Assembly: GCF_000152985.1 (NCBI RefSeq)
Contig: NZ_CH672395.1
Location: forward strand, 1,803,713-1,867,712
Origin: Leeuwenhoekiella blandensis MED217
GTDB taxonomy: Bacteria; Bacteroidota; Bacteroidia; Flavobacteriales; Flavobacteriaceae
Direction of reading: 5' to 3'
Length of the DNA: 64,000 nt
Shown: in pieces, positions 35,128 to 45,630 of the stretch
How positions within the stretch are numbered: position 1 is the stretch's first letter
How the letters are laid out: each line of letters opens with the position of its first letter
Notes under the pieces: generated by a model
The model's database searches: none
What the model saw: the letters and a program-made list of their open reading frames with translations, nothing else
What the model was told of the DNA's origin: nothing
Translations under genes and position numbers: made by a program

Positions 35128-37529
35128 CAGAATTTGAAATTATAGGTTACCGAAGGAAGAATACCGAAAATAGACGTGCGTAAAGCTTCATTTGCTCCTG
35201 TATCTTCATTCGTTCTAAAGGTGATCGATGCAGCATTCATACGGTTATAAACATTATAAATACTGAAAACCCACTCGCCTTTAATCGTTTTGTTTTTATT
35301 TTTTGGGGTTAAAGTTGCCGAAAGATCCAGCCGGTTATACGAAGGCAATCGCTGTTGATTTCGGGTAGCGTAATTGGCGATGGTCAAACCTTGAAATTGC
35401 GATTGACTCACCGGAAAATTGGTAGGTTGCCCGGTTTGAAACACAAAGTTTGCATTGAAATTCCATTTTTTGTTCAATTCAAAATTGACATACGCACTGA
35501 TGTCGTGCGTTTTATCATAGGCTGAAGGATACCAGTCGCCATTATTAATGCCGGTCTCTGTTGGCGTTCTTCCCGGTGTTTGTTGCTCACTACGCGATAG
35601 GGTATAAGCGAGCCAGCCTGTGAATTTTCCTTTGTTTTTCTTTGCAAGAAATTCAAGACCGTAGGCTCTGCCTTTTCCACTTAGCACTTCGCCTTCAATA
35701 GCATCATTGGCAATTAGTTGTGCGCCGTTTCTGTAATCTAATCTGTTTTGAATGTCTTTATAAAAGATTTCAGTCTCTATCGAATATTCATTATTCCTTA
35801 TCTTTTTAAAATATCCTAAAGCATATTGATCGAGCAACTGTGGTTTGAGATAAGGCCCACTGGGTGCGTAGACGTCAAGCGGAGTAGGGGCGTTGGTGTT
35901 TGAGATTAAATGTAAATATTGCGCCATTCTGTTGTAGCTCGCCTTAAACGAACTGTTATCATTAATCAAATAAGATAAGGAGGCGCGCGGCTCTAAATTT
36001 GTAAATGTGGCCAGAGTGCCCGTATTCGTTTGGACTTCTACAGGCGCGGCGGGTTGATATAATTCGAGTTGGTCGTTATAATTTAAGGCTTGATCATTTT
36101 GATAGCGGTTGAAAGCATCTTGACCCAGACGTGTAAAATGACTTAAGCGCAACCCGTAGCGTAGCGTGAGTGCTTCAGAAATATCATGTTCTGCTTCTGC
36201 ATAAACTGAAAATTCATTTGCAAATTTATCCGTGAGTTGAGATGGATTGATTCCAGAATCCGGTCGGTTGGGAATGATCGTGGCGGGATTGAATCGGTAA
36301 TAAATATTGTTTAGTCCGTAGCTCAATTTGATCTCACTATTCAGATAATGTTGAAAATCATATTTTACATTGAAATTTCGAATTCCTGAATCGTATTGAA
36401 AACCAACAAAATCAAGCAATAACCCATAATAATAATCAGAATAAATCAACGAAAGGTTAGAGAAGAGTTTATCTGAAAAAACGTGATTCCATCTTAAATT
36501 GATTGTAGCGTTTCCGTAAGTATTCAAAAAACTATCGCTCACTCCAAAAAGGTCACGGCCAAAATATCCAGAAAGGTAAAGACTGTTTTTATCATCAAAA
36601 TTATAATTCAGTTTGGCATTCAGATCATAGAAATACGCCTTGTTGTCGATATCGAATAGCGGAAGAAAAAGATGCGCATATGAAGCGCGCCCGCCTACAA
36701 GAAAAGCCGACTTGTTTTTGACAATAGGTCCTTCGACTAAAAGTCTACTGGCGACGGCCCCGATTCCGCCATTGGCGTGAAACTCTTTACTGTTTCCTTC
36801 TTTCTGATAAATATCAAGCACGGAGGAAACTCTACCGCCGTAGCGTGCAGGAATTCCGCCTTTGTAAAGTTTAAGATCCTTTATCGCATCAGGATTGAAC
36901 ACAGAGAAAAAACCGAAAAGATGTGAAGAATTAAAAATGATCGCTTCGTCCAGTAAAATAAGGTTTTGATCAACTGCGCCTCCGCGCACGTTAAACCCTG
37001 AAGCACCTTCGCCGGCATTGGTTACACCAGGCAGCAACAAGATCGATTTAATGACATCAGCCTCACCCAGCACCACAGGAATTTGCTTGATCGTTTCAGC
37101 AGTTAGTGCATTCACGCTCATTTGTGGTTTTCTAATACTCAATTGTTCTACGTCTTCCTGAATGATGACCTCGTCTAAGGTTTCGGTACTTTCATTCAGT
37201 GAAAAATTCAGCTTCTTGTTTTCTGAAAGTTGAAGAGGTTGCGCGATATTTTCAAAACCTATAAAACTTACTTGAAGCGTGTAATTCCCTTCTGGTAAGG
37301 TCAGGGAGTAAAAACCATATTCGTTAGTTACCGCACCCTTGTTGAGTTCAGGAATGATAACATTTACGCCAATCAAGGTTTCGTTGGACGCGGCAGAAGT
37401 AATCGTACCGCTTATAGTGTAGTTCTCTTGCCCCCAAATGTTGAAACATAGCAAGAGCAGTAGCAAAGACCAATAATTGTTTTTCAAGCTTTTTTTCTCA
37501 AAAATAAGAGACTTAAAGGTTTGAAACAC
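35127..37529 (-). CDS. TonB-dependent receptor with carboxypeptidase regulatory-like N-domain
   Basis: 800 residues if begun at the GTG at 37529. A TTG at 37487 would instead give MKNNYWSLLLLLLCFNIWGQ, a clean signal peptide, and a -7-like TATTTTTG sits at 37499-37506, so the true start is uncertain. After the signal come a CarboxypepD-regulatory-like domain (SGTITSAASNETLIGVNVII), a plug (GASGFNVRGGAVDQNLILLD, FFSVFNPDAIKDLKLYKGGI) and a 22-strand-type barrel ending in FGILPSVTYNFKF. It imports a ligand across the outer membrane; the DUF4249 partner follows directly. murQ downstream raises the possibility of a cell-wall-derived ligand, unproven. Confidence 0.88.
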   Translation of the reverse strand: MFQTFKSLIFEKKSLKNNYWSLLLLLLCFNIWGQENYTISGTITSAASNETLIGVNVIIPELNKGAVTNEYGFYSLTLPEGNYTLQVSFIGFENIAQPLQLSENKKLNFSLNESTETLDEVIIQEDVEQLSIRKPQMSVNALTAETIKQIPVVLGEADVIKSILLLPGVTNAGEGASGFNVRGGAVDQNLILLDEAIIFNSSHLFGFFSVFNPDAIKDLKLYKGGIPARYGGRVSSVLDIYQKEGNSKEFHANGGIGAVASRLLVEGPIVKNKSAFLVGGRASYAHLFLPLFDIDNKAYFYDLNAKLNYNFDDKNSLYLSGYFGRDLFGVSDSFLNTYGNATINLRWNHVFSDKLFSNLSLIYSDYYYGLLLDFVGFQYDSGIRNFNVKYDFQHYLNSEIKLSYGLNNIYYRFNPATIIPNRPDSGINPSQLTDKFANEFSVYAEAEHDISEALTLRYGLRLSHFTRLGQDAFNRYQNDQALNYNDQLELYQPAAPVEVQTNTGTLATFTNLEPRASLSYLINDNSSFKASYNRMAQYLHLISNTNAPTPLDVYAPSGPYLKPQLLDQYALGYFKKIRNNEYSIETEIFYKDIQNRLDYRNGAQLIANDAIEGEVLSGKGRAYGLEFLAKKNKGKFTGWLAYTLSRSEQQTPGRTPTETGINNGDWYPSAYDKTHDISAYVNFELNKKWNFNANFVFQTGQPTNFPVSQSQFQGLTIANYATRNQQRLPSYNRLDLSATLTPKNKNKTIKGEWVFSIYNVYNRMNAASITFRTNEDTGANEALRTSIFGILPSVTYNFKF
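37499..37506 (-). promoter_or_regulatory. -7 element within the 5' end of the TonB receptor frame
   Basis: Minus-strand TATTTTTG matches TAnnTTTG but lies downstream of the GTG start at 37529 and 11 bases before the TTG at 37487. No TTG at the ideal -33 distance was seen. If active, it would favour the shorter protein. Confidence 0.3.
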
Positions 37530-37548
37530 AGAATTAGTAAAATAAAAA

Positions 37549-37572
37549 AGGGGTTACCGTAAAGTAACCCTT
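37549..37572 (-). terminator. Terminator of icd
   Basis: Seven-base core stem GGGTTAC / GTAACCC, extended by a G-T and an A-T pair, with a 6-base loop, then TTTTTTATTTT on the minus strand. It lies 26 bases after the icd stop and only 19 bases before the GTG start of the TonB receptor frame. Confidence 0.8.
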
Positions 37573-37598
37573 CAATTTATATTGCCTTCTAGAAAAAC

Positions 37599-39854
<2,256 letters not shown>

Positions 39855-39936
39855 TTAATTCCGTCACTAAAAGGGGTGCTTTCTCTTATTTGAAGGTTTT
39901 TTTATCAAAAAAAATTCAAGAATAATTTGTGGATTG

Positions 39937-39944
39937 CAAATATA
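39937..39944 (-). promoter_or_regulatory. -7 element of icd
   Basis: Minus-strand TATATTTG matches TAnnTTTG, 113 bases upstream of the icd start. A TTG at the ideal distance is not seen. Confidence 0.4.
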
Positions 39945-40051
39945 GAATTTTCGTGTAGATTTTAACACTTAAATTCTTCTTAAAGCCTGTAAAATTGGGA
40001 GTAAGCTTTAATTTGTGAACAGATAAGATATATTGTAGTGTAAAATGAAAA

Positions 40052-40170
40052 AAGCTCTGTTGCGATAATCACTAGCGCAACAGAGCTTCTAATGGTTTGA
40101 TTTTTTACCGGTGAACCCTTGAAGTTCCTGAGACAAGAATATTAGTACTTGCACCGTAAATCAAAACATA
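40052..40170 (-). ncRNA. Candidate structured small RNA with its own terminator
   Basis: Read on the minus strand, a long helix pairs GTTTTGATTTACGGTG (about 40153-40168) with CACCGGTAAAAAATCAAAC (40095-40113). It encloses a hairpin TTCTTG-TCT-CAGGAA. Downstream is a 13-base perfect stem AAGCTCTGTTGCG / CGCAACAGAGCTT (40052-40089) followed by TTTTTTC, a good intrinsic terminator. No protein gene ends just before this terminator: rplS has its own at 40407. A possible promoter, TTG-N22-TATGTTTT, spans 40163-40195. The overall rod shape recalls 6S-like RNAs, and the class 6S-Flavo is known from this phylum, but I cannot confirm the family. The 5' end is uncertain and could lie further right. Confidence 0.5.
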
Positions 40171-40406
40171 GGGATTATTTTAAAATCCCACCCAATAGCT
40201 TTACCTGTTTTCAAGAAACTACTGCTATACAGTGGTAATGCTAATGGAAACAGAATGAATTTCTAAAAAAAATCATTCTAGAAACGTTTGATATCATAAA
40301 GGTAATAAAAATCCTATAACGTTGTAGCTAAAATTTGAATTTTGTTGTTAACCATTGATTAACAGTACATTTGAACATTTGTTGATAACGAATGGCTATC
40401 AAATAA

Positions 40407-40430
40407 AAATGCTCCCGTTTGGGAGCATTT
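40407..40430 (-). terminator. Terminator of rplS
   Basis: Ten-base stem AAATGCTCCC / GGGAGCATTT with loop GTTT, then ATTTTTATTT on the minus strand, 21 bases after the rplS stop. Confidence 0.88.
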
Positions 40431-40451
40431 AAATCGTATGTAGAAAGAAGC

Positions 40452-40802
40452 TTATTTTCTAACTTCTTTAATTCTAGCTTTCTTACCAGTAAGACCTCTA
40501 AAGTAGTAAATACGAGATCTACGTACTTTACCTCTCTTATTGATTTCAATTTTTTGAAGAGCTGGCATATTAATTGGGAATATACGCTCAACACCAACAG
40601 TACCAGACATTTTTCTGATAGTGAATGTTCTTGTTACTCCGGTACCGCGTACTTGAATTACAACACCTCTAAAGAACTGTGTACGTACTTTTTCACCTTC
40701 ACGGATTTCATAGTAAACAGTGATTGTATCACCAGCACTGAATTCTGGAAATTCTTTTTTCTCTACGAATTCGTTTTGTACAAAACTTATTAAATCTTCC
40801 AT
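40452..40802 (-). CDS. rplS: 50S ribosomal protein L19
   Basis: 116 residues, the normal length. Signatures are FSAGDTITVYYEIREGEKVR, QFFRGVVIQVRGTGVTRTFT, the L19 signature IRKMSGTVGVERIFPINMPA and RRSRIYYFRGLTGKKARIKE. It lies in the 50S subunit at the interface with 30S. It is transcribed from a consensus promoter at 40874-40903, in the gap after trmD, so trmD and rplS are adjacent as in many bacteria but appear separately promoted. Confidence 0.97.
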   Translation of the reverse strand: MEDLISFVQNEFVEKKEFPEFSAGDTITVYYEIREGEKVRTQFFRGVVIQVRGTGVTRTFTIRKMSGTVGVERIFPINMPALQKIEINKRGKVRRSRIYYFRGLTGKKARIKEVRK

Positions 40803-40873
40803 TTTTAAGATTTTTTAAAATTGAATAAAAGCAACATTCACGTATCTCGCCAGAGGTTGGTTCTATGAGCGTG

Positions 40874-40903
40874 CAAATTTACTATAAAAAATAAATTAGA
40901 CAA
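40874..40903 (-). promoter_or_regulatory. Promoter of rplS
   Basis: On the minus strand TTG (40901-40903), 19 bases, TAAATTTG (40874-40881): an exact TTG-N19-TAnnTTTG match, 71 bases upstream of the rplS ATG. Confidence 0.8.
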
Positions 40904-40938
40904 TTGTTAATCCTAATTTTTTATAAAGAAACTAGAAA

Positions 40939-41616
40939 TTAGTCTTTTAACAGATCTGGTCTTCTGTTAAGTGTGTGTTTATAAGCCTGTTCCTCGCGCC
41001 AAGCTTCAATTTTTGGAGTGTTACCTGAGGTGAGTATTTCAGGAACTTTCCAACCTTTATACTCTGCAGGACGCGTATAAACCGGTGGAGCCAACATATC
41101 GTCTTGAAAAGAATCGGTTAAGGCCGAAGTTTCATTCCCCAAAACACCGGGAATTAACCGAATAACCGCATCACATAAAATGAGCGCTCCCAATTCGCCA
41201 CCACTTAAAACATAGTCTCCAATAGAGATCTCGCGCGTGATAAATTGATCACGCACGCGCTGGTCAACTCCTTTATAATGCCCGCAAAGAATAATGATGT
41301 TTTTTTGAAGCGAAATCGTATTGGCAATTCCCTGATTAAGGGTTTCTCCATCAGGCGTCATATAGATCACTTCATCGTAGTCGCGTTCTGCTTTGAGGCC
41401 ACTGATGCACTTATCTATAGGTTCGATCATCATGACCATTCCTGCGCCACCGCCGTATTGATAATCATCTACTTGCTTATACGCATTGGTGGTGTAATCT
41501 CTAAGATTATGAAAATGAACTTCAACAAGACCTTTTGCAATCGAACGTTGCATAATTGAGGCTTCAAACGGACTCTTTAAAAGTTCAGGAACAACTGTGA
41601 TGATATCAATACGCAT
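40939..41616 (-). CDS. trmD: tRNA (guanine-37-N1)-methyltransferase
   Basis: 225 residues of the SPOUT trefoil-knot family. It methylates G37 next to the anticodon using SAM. Seen are the opening [20 protein letters not shown], the [18 protein letters not shown] loop, the knot [32 protein letters not shown] and [19 protein letters not shown]. It is 15 bases downstream of the coiled-coil membrane protein gene, so the two are probably co-transcribed. Confidence 0.96.
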   Translation of the reverse strand: MRIDIITVVPELLKSPFEASIMQRSIAKGLVEVHFHNLRDYTTNAYKQVDDYQYGGGAGMVMMIEPIDKCISGLKAERDYDEVIYMTPDGETLNQGIANTISLQKNIIILCGHYKGVDQRVRDQFITREISIGDYVLSGGELGALILCDAVIRLIPGVLGNETSALTDSFQDDMLAPPVYTRPAEYKGWKVPEILTSGNTPKIEAWREEQAYKHTLNRRPDLLKD

Positions 41617-41631
41617 GAATAAAAGCTTTTG

Positions 41632-42240
41632 CTATTGTTTTTTAACAGCTTTATTACGCTCATCCTGAAGTAAGCGTCCCATCTTTTGCTCTTTTTCCAG
41701 TGCTTTTTTACGGTATTCTTCATACTCAGATTCAACATCTGCCAACTTTTGTCGGGCTTCCTGCGTATGTGCGTTACTTCCTTTAAATTTGAAAATGAAG
41801 AAAATTAAGGCTAAAGCTAAAACCGCCACAATGCCCCACATCATTCCCATATAACTGCCTTTACTCATAGGCATACCTAGGAAAAAAATAGAGTCTTTTT
41901 CTGCTCTGGTTTGATCGAGCGTACCTTGTGTATCTTCAAGTGATTTGTTTAATTCACTGATTTTTGCATCCTGAGTTTGAATTTCCTCCTGAAGCCCTAC
42001 TATTTGTCCTTTCAATCCATTGATACTATCGGCAGCGTTACTTTTCAGTTTTTGAAGCGCATTTTGCTTAACAACTTTATATTCCTGATAGTTATTTGAA
42101 TTTTCAAGTAAATCTTCAAACTGTTGCGAGATCGTATTTACTTTAGGCTCGGTTGGTTGTTCTGCGTTTTGCGTTTCTTGAGCCGAAACAGCTGCTATCG
42201 CAAAAAAGAAGAGGAGGAAGTTGATTTTTATAGTATTCAT
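41632..42240 (-). CDS. Coiled-coil membrane protein with signal peptide, upstream of trmD
   Basis: 202 residues: a signal peptide (FLLFFFAIAAVSAQ), a long heptad-like coiled coil (about residues 60-115, QIVGLQEEIQTQDAKISELN), one transmembrane helix (MMWGIVAVLALALIFFIFKF, about 135-155) and a charged helical tail. No enzymatic motif is present. Similar genes beside trmD are sometimes named as methyltransferases by neighbour, which the sequence does not support. The topology suggests a periplasmic coiled coil anchored in the inner membrane. Confidence 0.7.
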   Translation of the reverse strand: MNTIKINFLLFFFAIAAVSAQETQNAEQPTEPKVNTISQQFEDLLENSNNYQEYKVVKQNALQKLKSNAADSINGLKGQIVGLQEEIQTQDAKISELNKSLEDTQGTLDQTRAEKDSIFFLGMPMSKGSYMGMMWGIVAVLALALIFFIFKFKGSNAHTQEARQKLADVESEYEEYRKKALEKEQKMGRLLQDERNKAVKKQ

Positions 42241-42395
42241 TTTAGCTAGTCATTTTTCTATGTGTGGGAAAACGGAGCGTATCCCATCTTAGTATATAAA
42301 GCCTGCAAAAATAATCAATTCTAAGCGTTTTACTTCTATTAGCATAATAAATATAAACTTTAGTTTATGTTATCAATTTACTGAAATTCAAAGGA

Positions 42396-43844
42396 TTAAT
42401 AATAGGTGAATCTTCGCACTTTTGAAATATACTTTGCGAGTCTAATAACTTGATGGCTGTAACCATACTCATTGTCGTACCAAATATACAGCACAGCATT
42501 TTCTGAATCTGAAGAAACCAACGTAGCCTGACTGTCATAAATGGAAGGTGCCGAAGAGCCAACGATATCGCTGGAAACAAGTTCTGTATTGATCGAATAT
42601 TTAATTTGTTCGACCAGATCACCTTCTAGAGCATACTTTTTTAAAGTTGCATTAATGGTTTCAACCGTGGTTTTTTGTTTCAGTTTAAGATTGAGTATCG
42701 CAAGCGAACCGTTAGGCACCGGTACGCGTATCGCATTTGAGGTAAGTTTTCCTTCGAGGTCTGGTAGGGCTTTAGCAACCGCTTTACCGGCTCCCGTTTC
42801 TGTAATGACCATATTGAGCGCAGCTGCGCGGCCTCTTCTATATTTAGAGTGCATATTATCGACCAGATTTTGATCATTGGTATAGGCGTGTATGGTTTCT
42901 AAATGACCAGTGGATATACCAAAAGTTTCTTCAATAACTTTTAAAACCGGAGTGATCGCATTGGTGGTGCAAGAGGCTGCAGATACGATTGAAGTTTCGT
43001 CAGGGTTCACCTGTGTGTGATTTACTCCGTGAACCACATTGGGAATTCCTTTTCCCGGGGCGGTGAGCAGTACTTTTGAAACTCCTTTTGCAATTAAATG
43101 TCTGCTCAATTGCTCTTGATCTCTAAAAGCACCGGTGTTATCAATAATGAGTGCTTCGTCAATGTCGTATTGAGTGTAATCAATATCTTCAGGATTGTTG
43201 GCTGAAATTAATTTTACCGTAGTACCGTTTATGATTAAAGCTTCACGTTCTAAACTAACATCTATAGTTCCCGGAAAATCCCCGTGAATACTATCACTTT
43301 TTAAAAGAGATGCACGTTTTTTTAAGACCGCTTCATCAATAGCGCCACGAACAACAATGGCTCTAAGTCTTAACTGATTGCCGCTTCCCGTTCGGGTCAT
43401 TAATTCGCGTGCGACAAGTCGGCCAATTCTTCCAAAACCGTATAAGACCACATCTTTGGGAGAGATAGCTTCTGCGTCTTGTGCGTCTTTTAATTTGTCA
43501 TGAACAAAGGCTTTAGCGTCGGTATATTCATTGTCTTCAATATGGTATTCATAAGTAAGTTTACCAATATCAAGTTTAGCAGGAGGGAGGCTGACTTGCT
43601 GAATAGCCTTAGCGAGTTCTACACTATCAAATATGGAAATAGGTTTTTGAACAAATGCTCCGGCATAGGCGTGCAAATTGAGGATTTCGCTCACGTTACG
43701 ATCAATAAGCTGATTTCTGAATAATACCAGTTCGATATTATTATCATACCAAAGATCACTAACGATTTTAATGAACTCAATGGTGGCACGGCGTCTGTCG
43801 GCTTGAAAGGCAAGTTCTTTTTCGTAGGTATTAGGAGTTGTCAT
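42396..43844 (-). CDS. gap: Glyceraldehyde-3-phosphate dehydrogenase with long N-terminal extension
   Basis: 482 residues, about 145 more than standard GAPDH. The Rossmann motif GFGRIGR is at 136-142. The catalytic Cys292 is in VSAASCTTNAITPV, followed by the His region LETIHAYTNDQNLVD and by RRGRAAALNM. The C-terminal WYDNEYGYSHQVIRLA is standard. The first 130 residues (MTTPNTYEKELAFQADRRRA, YAGAFVQKPISIFDSVELAK) form an added domain seen in a GAPDH subgroup of Bacteroidota. It converts GAP to 1,3-bisphosphoglycerate in glycolysis or gluconeogenesis. The cofactor preference cannot be told. Confidence 0.92.
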   Translation of the reverse strand: MTTPNTYEKELAFQADRRRATIEFIKIVSDLWYDNNIELVLFRNQLIDRNVSEILNLHAYAGAFVQKPISIFDSVELAKAIQQVSLPPAKLDIGKLTYEYHIEDNEYTDAKAFVHDKLKDAQDAEAISPKDVVLYGFGRIGRLVARELMTRTGSGNQLRLRAIVVRGAIDEAVLKKRASLLKSDSIHGDFPGTIDVSLEREALIINGTTVKLISANNPEDIDYTQYDIDEALIIDNTGAFRDQEQLSRHLIAKGVSKVLLTAPGKGIPNVVHGVNHTQVNPDETSIVSAASCTTNAITPVLKVIEETFGISTGHLETIHAYTNDQNLVDNMHSKYRRGRAAALNMVITETGAGKAVAKALPDLEGKLTSNAIRVPVPNGSLAILNLKLKQKTTVETINATLKKYALEGDLVEQIKYSINTELVSSDIVGSSAPSIYDSQATLVSSDSENAVLYIWYDNEYGYSHQVIRLAKYISKVRRFTYY

Positions 43845-43876
43845 TAGTTAAGTGTGTTGTATGTTTAAATTTTCGG

Positions 43877-43884
43877 CAAAGATA
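43877..43884 (-). promoter_or_regulatory. -7 element of gap
   Basis: Minus-strand TATCTTTG matches TAnnTTTG, 33 bases upstream of the gap start and downstream of the terminator at 43925-43948. The -33 element is not clear. Confidence 0.45.
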
Positions 43885-43924
43885 CTTAACTATATCGTTT
43901 TCGTTGTGCGATTTTAGAATAAAA

Positions 43925-43948
43925 AAAGCCCTTCGATCGAAGGGCTTT
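43925..43948 (-). terminator. Terminator upstream of gap, ending the htrA/RNA unit
   Basis: Perfect 24-base palindrome AAAGCCCTTCGA / TCGAAGGGCTTT followed on the minus strand by TTTTTTTATTC. It lies 150 bases after the htrA stop codon, an unusually large distance that is filled by the structured RNA candidate. Confidence 0.85.
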
Positions 43949-44098
43949 AATTTCACTAGAATTTCTCGATAATTGAGATTAAATGACAGGATACTAATTT
44001 TATTGGCGCCGCCAAAGGGTCAAATACTCCGTGGCTTGTCTCGAAATTAAACGTTGGTTTCCAGACAATGCCTTATGGAATAGCCCTGAGGTGATTTA
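43949..44098 (-). ncRNA. Candidate structured RNA in the htrA-gap spacer (6S-like shape)
   Basis: Read on the minus strand, a rod-like hairpin can be drawn with three paired blocks. AGGG (44084-44087 side) pairs with CCCT (44016-44019). TATTCC (44077-44082) pairs with GGAGTA (44025-44030). GGC-A-TTGTCT (44063-44072) pairs with AGACAA-GCC (44033-44041). A GGAAACCAACG loop and small internal bubbles complete it. It begins directly after the htrA stop and is followed by GGCGGCGCC and a strong terminator at 43925-43948. No reading frame explains it. The layout (bubble-containing rod plus terminator) resembles 6S RNA; the 6S-Flavo family is a hypothesis only. It could also be a processed 3' UTR. 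Confidence 0.5.
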
Positions 44099-45496
44099 CT
44101 ATTGAAAAATAATTTGCTTTTTCTCTCCATCTTTCCCTACAAAGCTTATGCTCACCGGCTCATTTGGATTTTTAGCATTCATAATGCGTTTTACGTCATC
44201 TACCGATTGTACAGCTTCCTCATCTATTTCGGTGATCAGGATGCCATTTAATCCATATCTTTTTAATTTCTCATTAGTGGCCTGAGAGATCACGACTCCA
44301 TTCCTCACTCCGTATTCTTTCAGTAAATCTTTAGACGCCTCGCGAACTTCTAAACCTGGTTTTTCAATAACAAAAGCTTCATATTTTAAGAGGGTTACAG
44401 GAACTGTATTGCGTTCACCGTCTCTGGTATAAGTTACTTGCACCACGTCATTAGGACGTTTTGAACCAAGATATCCAGATAAATCTGAAAATTTATTTAC
44501 CTCTACATCATCAATTTGAGTGATAATATCTCCTTCTTGTAATCCAGCTTTTTTTGCGCCGCTTTCAAATTCAACATTTGCAACATAAACACCTTCAACA
44601 GCATCAACGTCAAGCTGACTGGCAATACTTGGGTTTAAGCTGGTTCCGCTTACTCCTAATATTCCACGTTGTACATCACCATATTCAAGAATATCTTCTA
44701 CAATTTTACGCGCATTATTAGAGGGTACAGCAAATGCGTAACCTACATAACTACCGGTTTGTGAAGTAATAGCGGTATTGATACCAATTAATTCTCCATT
44801 GATATTTACTAATGCACCACCACTGTTTCCGGGGTTGATCGCAGCATCGGTTTGAATAAAAGATTGCGGATTTGAATCATATTCATTGATATCTCGGGCT
44901 TTAGCCGAAATAATTCCTGCAGTCACTGTGCTAGTTAAATTAAATGGATTTCCTACAGCAAGCGCCCATTCTCCAAGACGCACATTATCTGAGTCTCCAA
45001 AAGGTAAATAAGGAAGGTCTTCATCAGCATCGATTTTTAAAAGTGCGATATCTGCTTGCGGATCTGTACCGATTACTTCAGCTTTAAAGGTTCGGTTATC
45101 ATTTAAAGACACATCAAGTTCTGAAGCTCCATCGATCACGTGATTGTTGGTTACAATATAACCATCTGCAGAAATAATCACGCCACTACCGGCACCTACG
45201 AGTCCTTTGCGGGTTTCTCCACCACCATAGAAGAATTCTCTTAAATTACGGGGTTGCCTTTGGGTTTGTACATTTTTTACGTGAACAACAGCATGAACGG
45301 TACGGTCGGCAGCTTCGGTAAAGTCGGCATTCGTGCTGCTTATCGGTCGGCCTTCATAGCTTACAGTACTAAAATTAGAATTAGTAGTTGGGTTAGAAAC
45401 TTCAGTTCTAGACTCATCTTCCAGCAGCTTATATGCTCCCAGAGTAATACCACCACCTAAGATGGCAACAAACAATAGGCTTGCAAATTTTTTCAT
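44099..45496 (-). CDS. HtrA/DegQ family periplasmic serine protease
   Basis: 465 residues. An N-terminal signal or anchor helix (FASLLFVAILGGGITLGAYK) is followed by a trypsin-like domain. The catalytic triad is His119 in IVTNNHV, Asp149 in QADIALLKI and Ser225 in NPGNSGGALVNI. Two PDZ domains follow (about 280-370 with ESGAKKAGLQEGDIITQIDD, and 385-465 with GLNGILITEIDEEAVQSVDD). It degrades or refolds misfolded envelope proteins. It is monocistronic, with a long 3' spacer that contains a structured RNA candidate. Confidence 0.93.
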   Translation of the reverse strand: MKKFASLLFVAILGGGITLGAYKLLEDESRTEVSNPTTNSNFSTVSYEGRPISSTNADFTEAADRTVHAVVHVKNVQTQRQPRNLREFFYGGGETRKGLVGAGSGVIISADGYIVTNNHVIDGASELDVSLNDNRTFKAEVIGTDPQADIALLKIDADEDLPYLPFGDSDNVRLGEWALAVGNPFNLTSTVTAGIISAKARDINEYDSNPQSFIQTDAAINPGNSGGALVNINGELIGINTAITSQTGSYVGYAFAVPSNNARKIVEDILEYGDVQRGILGVSGTSLNPSIASQLDVDAVEGVYVANVEFESGAKKAGLQEGDIITQIDDVEVNKFSDLSGYLGSKRPNDVVQVTYTRDGERNTVPVTLLKYEAFVIEKPGLEVREASKDLLKEYGVRNGVVISQATNEKLKRYGLNGILITEIDEEAVQSVDDVKRIMNAKNPNEPVSISFVGKDGEKKQIIFQ

Positions 45497-45600
45497 AATA
45501 CGTTTCTATTTTTTTATATAACATTATAAATACGAGTGACAGTATATCGTGTTGCAGTATTTAACTCGGTCTTAACAAGGTGTAGAATATTCGCTTTATG

Positions 45601-45608
45601 TATTTTTG
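45601..45608 (+). promoter_or_regulatory. -7 element of the dapF operon
   Basis: TATTTTTG matches TAnnTTTG and lies 22 bases upstream of the dapF ATG; the -33 TTG is not evident at the usual distance. Confidence 0.45.
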
Positions 45609-45630
45609 CGAAGCTTAAAAAAAACCAGCT

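Noticed and set aside
43949..44098. Riboswitch controlling gap
   Set aside because: A -7 promoter element for gap lies downstream of the terminator, so the RNA is unlikely to be the gap leader.
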